From the NCBI GenBank assembly GCA_036874045.1, contig JAZBRI010000004.1, positions 5,642,001 through 5,706,000 of the forward strand: a stretch of 64,000 bases of DNA. The letters run 5' to 3'. Source of the DNA: Cymodocea nodosa (lineage: Eukaryota; Streptophyta; Magnoliopsida; Alismatales; Cymodoceaceae). Below, piece by piece: positions 62,600 through 64,000 of this stretch (positions are counted from its first letter, which is position 1; every line of letters begins with the position of its first letter). The notes under the pieces are model-generated. The model made no database searches, was not told where the DNA came from, and saw only the letters and a program-made list of their open reading frames with translations. The position numbers were made by a program, and so were the translations under genes.

Positions 62600-63799
62600 G
62601 AGGAAGAAGAAGAGGATGAGAACGTCGTTTTGGATGACAGGACATCGTGATCGTTCGATCCTTCACGCGCTTCGTTTTTCCTCCACAAACCGCGTGATCG
62701 TAATTATTACGTAATTGCATGTGTGGTTGATTGTTTTCGTAATAAATTAAATATACCGATTACACTATTCCGTCCGTTATCGACAAGTAAACGACCTTTT
62801 CAAGTTGTCACATTTAAAGGCTTACGGTCAAATATTTATGAGATGAGATGACAATGATTATTTTAATTTAACGTATATATATATATGAATACGTCCTTTT
62901 CTTACTTCAAAACCAAGTTATAATGGTAGATTCTTGCCGTGTGGCTTCTGCATTTGATTATGTTCCCGGTCACATGACTCATCAATGATCGATTTCGCGT
63001 GAAGGTCGACTGCCGACCACAGAAGAACAGGTGGCATGGGATATGCCAGGTAATTATTATGGTATCATCTGTTCGACACTGTTTTAATAATAAGTGACAT
63101 TAAATTGTATGCATAATAAACTTTTAGATTTTGATTAAACTAAATAAACATGTCACACCCAACCTCGTGTGCTTCTGACCGACCTCAACAGCAAACAAAA
63201 GAATATATCCTGTCCACAGGTTCATGGCATGGGCGGTCCTGGTCGTATATTTGAATCTTTAAATTCGCAACATGCACTGATCTTTTAAATGGGAAAAAAA
63301 TTCGGTGTACGCGTAGACACCATTCATTCAAGCAAATATCTGCTTTAATTCGTCCGTTGATTAATATTTACGATGTGAAATGTTTGGTGCTTTTCGCTCA
63401 GTTTTCCTCTAAGAACTTCATACCTATCTTTCTACTTTGCTTACTTCTTAGTCAAATTATTCAAAAAATTAATGGATGGTATTTCTCACTAAGTGAGTGC
63501 TCAGGACAAATTAATGAAGAACAACATGCATGAATTATAGAAGGGAAAGGGATTAAACAAAAGTTAATGACATCAGAGGACAACAGGTATACATGAAGTG
63601 GATGGAAGACAAAAGGAAATGATTTTATATAAAATCAAAGAATCGCATAATCGTATCTAAAAGGAACCAATACCTGCTAGTAAAACCGAATCCAATTCTC
63701 TTCGTCATTCCAAGTATAAGCTCTCAGAATCCTTCAACTTCTGTGAAAAGCATGTGATGTAGCTGAAGTGAAGATTTATTTTATATATATGTATTTTAG

Positions 63800-63831
<32 letters not shown>

Positions 63832-64000
63832 GTAATAGAATGTATCATTTTATTTTAATCTATATGTAATTGCCATTTTAACTTTTCTGTTTGTACTTTT
63901 ATAAGTTTGTTCACAATGATAAAATGATTTTTATGATTTATAATGATAAAATATATATTTTATCATAAAATATGATTTATGAAGGTAAAATATGATTTTT
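62600..64000. other. Promoter-side and intergenic DNA at the window end
   Basis: The upstream region of the calmodulin-like gene is AT-rich, with no second gene seen. The end (63.85-64.0 kb) repeats words such as TATGATTT and GATAAAATAT. Confidence 0.5.
63799..63827. repeat. (AT)n microsatellite
   Basis: About 14 uninterrupted AT units. Confidence 0.9.

Overview
This window is nuclear DNA from a flowering plant. Coding sequence is split by many GT-AG introns, intergenic DNA is very AT-rich, and relics of plant transposons (Copia, LINE, hAT-type MITE, SINE) are present. The thaumatin-like and calmodulin-like genes are strongly GC-rich, while the separase and formin genes are AT-rich. This two-class pattern is typical of monocots. 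A non-grass monocot is my best guess, but that is inference from composition only.

Layout: (1) positions 1181-2882 (+) hold the last two exons of an MRS2/CorA magnesium transporter, whose 5' part lies outside the window. (2) Positions 4777-24281 (-) hold a complete separase gene. I rebuilt it as 26 exons encoding about 2286 residues, with the His/Cys protease dyad in the last two exons. Its introns contain a hAT-like MITE inserted in a small tandem duplication and a SINE relic. (3) Positions 24.3-32.2 kb are AT-rich intergenic DNA with one small GC-rich basic ORF (27.4 kb) and a 2.3-kb degenerate Copia element with 183-bp LTRs. (4) Positions 32788-49078 (+) hold a complete class II formin in 17 exons (about 1321 residues: PTEN-like, C2, proline-rich FH1, FH2). 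One intron carries an antisense LINE and another a tandem duplication. (5) Positions 53160-54306 (+) hold a thaumatin-like (PR-5) gene in three exons. (6) Positions 55.7-60.2 kb are a graveyard: a scattered Copia relic, a 0.7-kb almost pure A/T block, and a broken copy of a SNF2 chromatin-remodelling ATPase gene. (7) Positions 62012-62506 (-) hold an intact single-exon four-EF-hand calmodulin-like gene with a visible TATA box.

The genes are independent neighbours, not an operon. Themes they touch are Mg2+ transport, sister-chromatid separation, actin and microtubule organisation, defence and Ca2+ signalling. I saw no clearly undescribed system. The most useful observations are the AMN in place of GMN in the Mg2+ channel, the SNF2 pseudogene with its adjoining Copia sequence, the nested MITE insertion with readable target-site duplication, and the full separase exon model. 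All exon junctions were read by eye from splice signals and phase.
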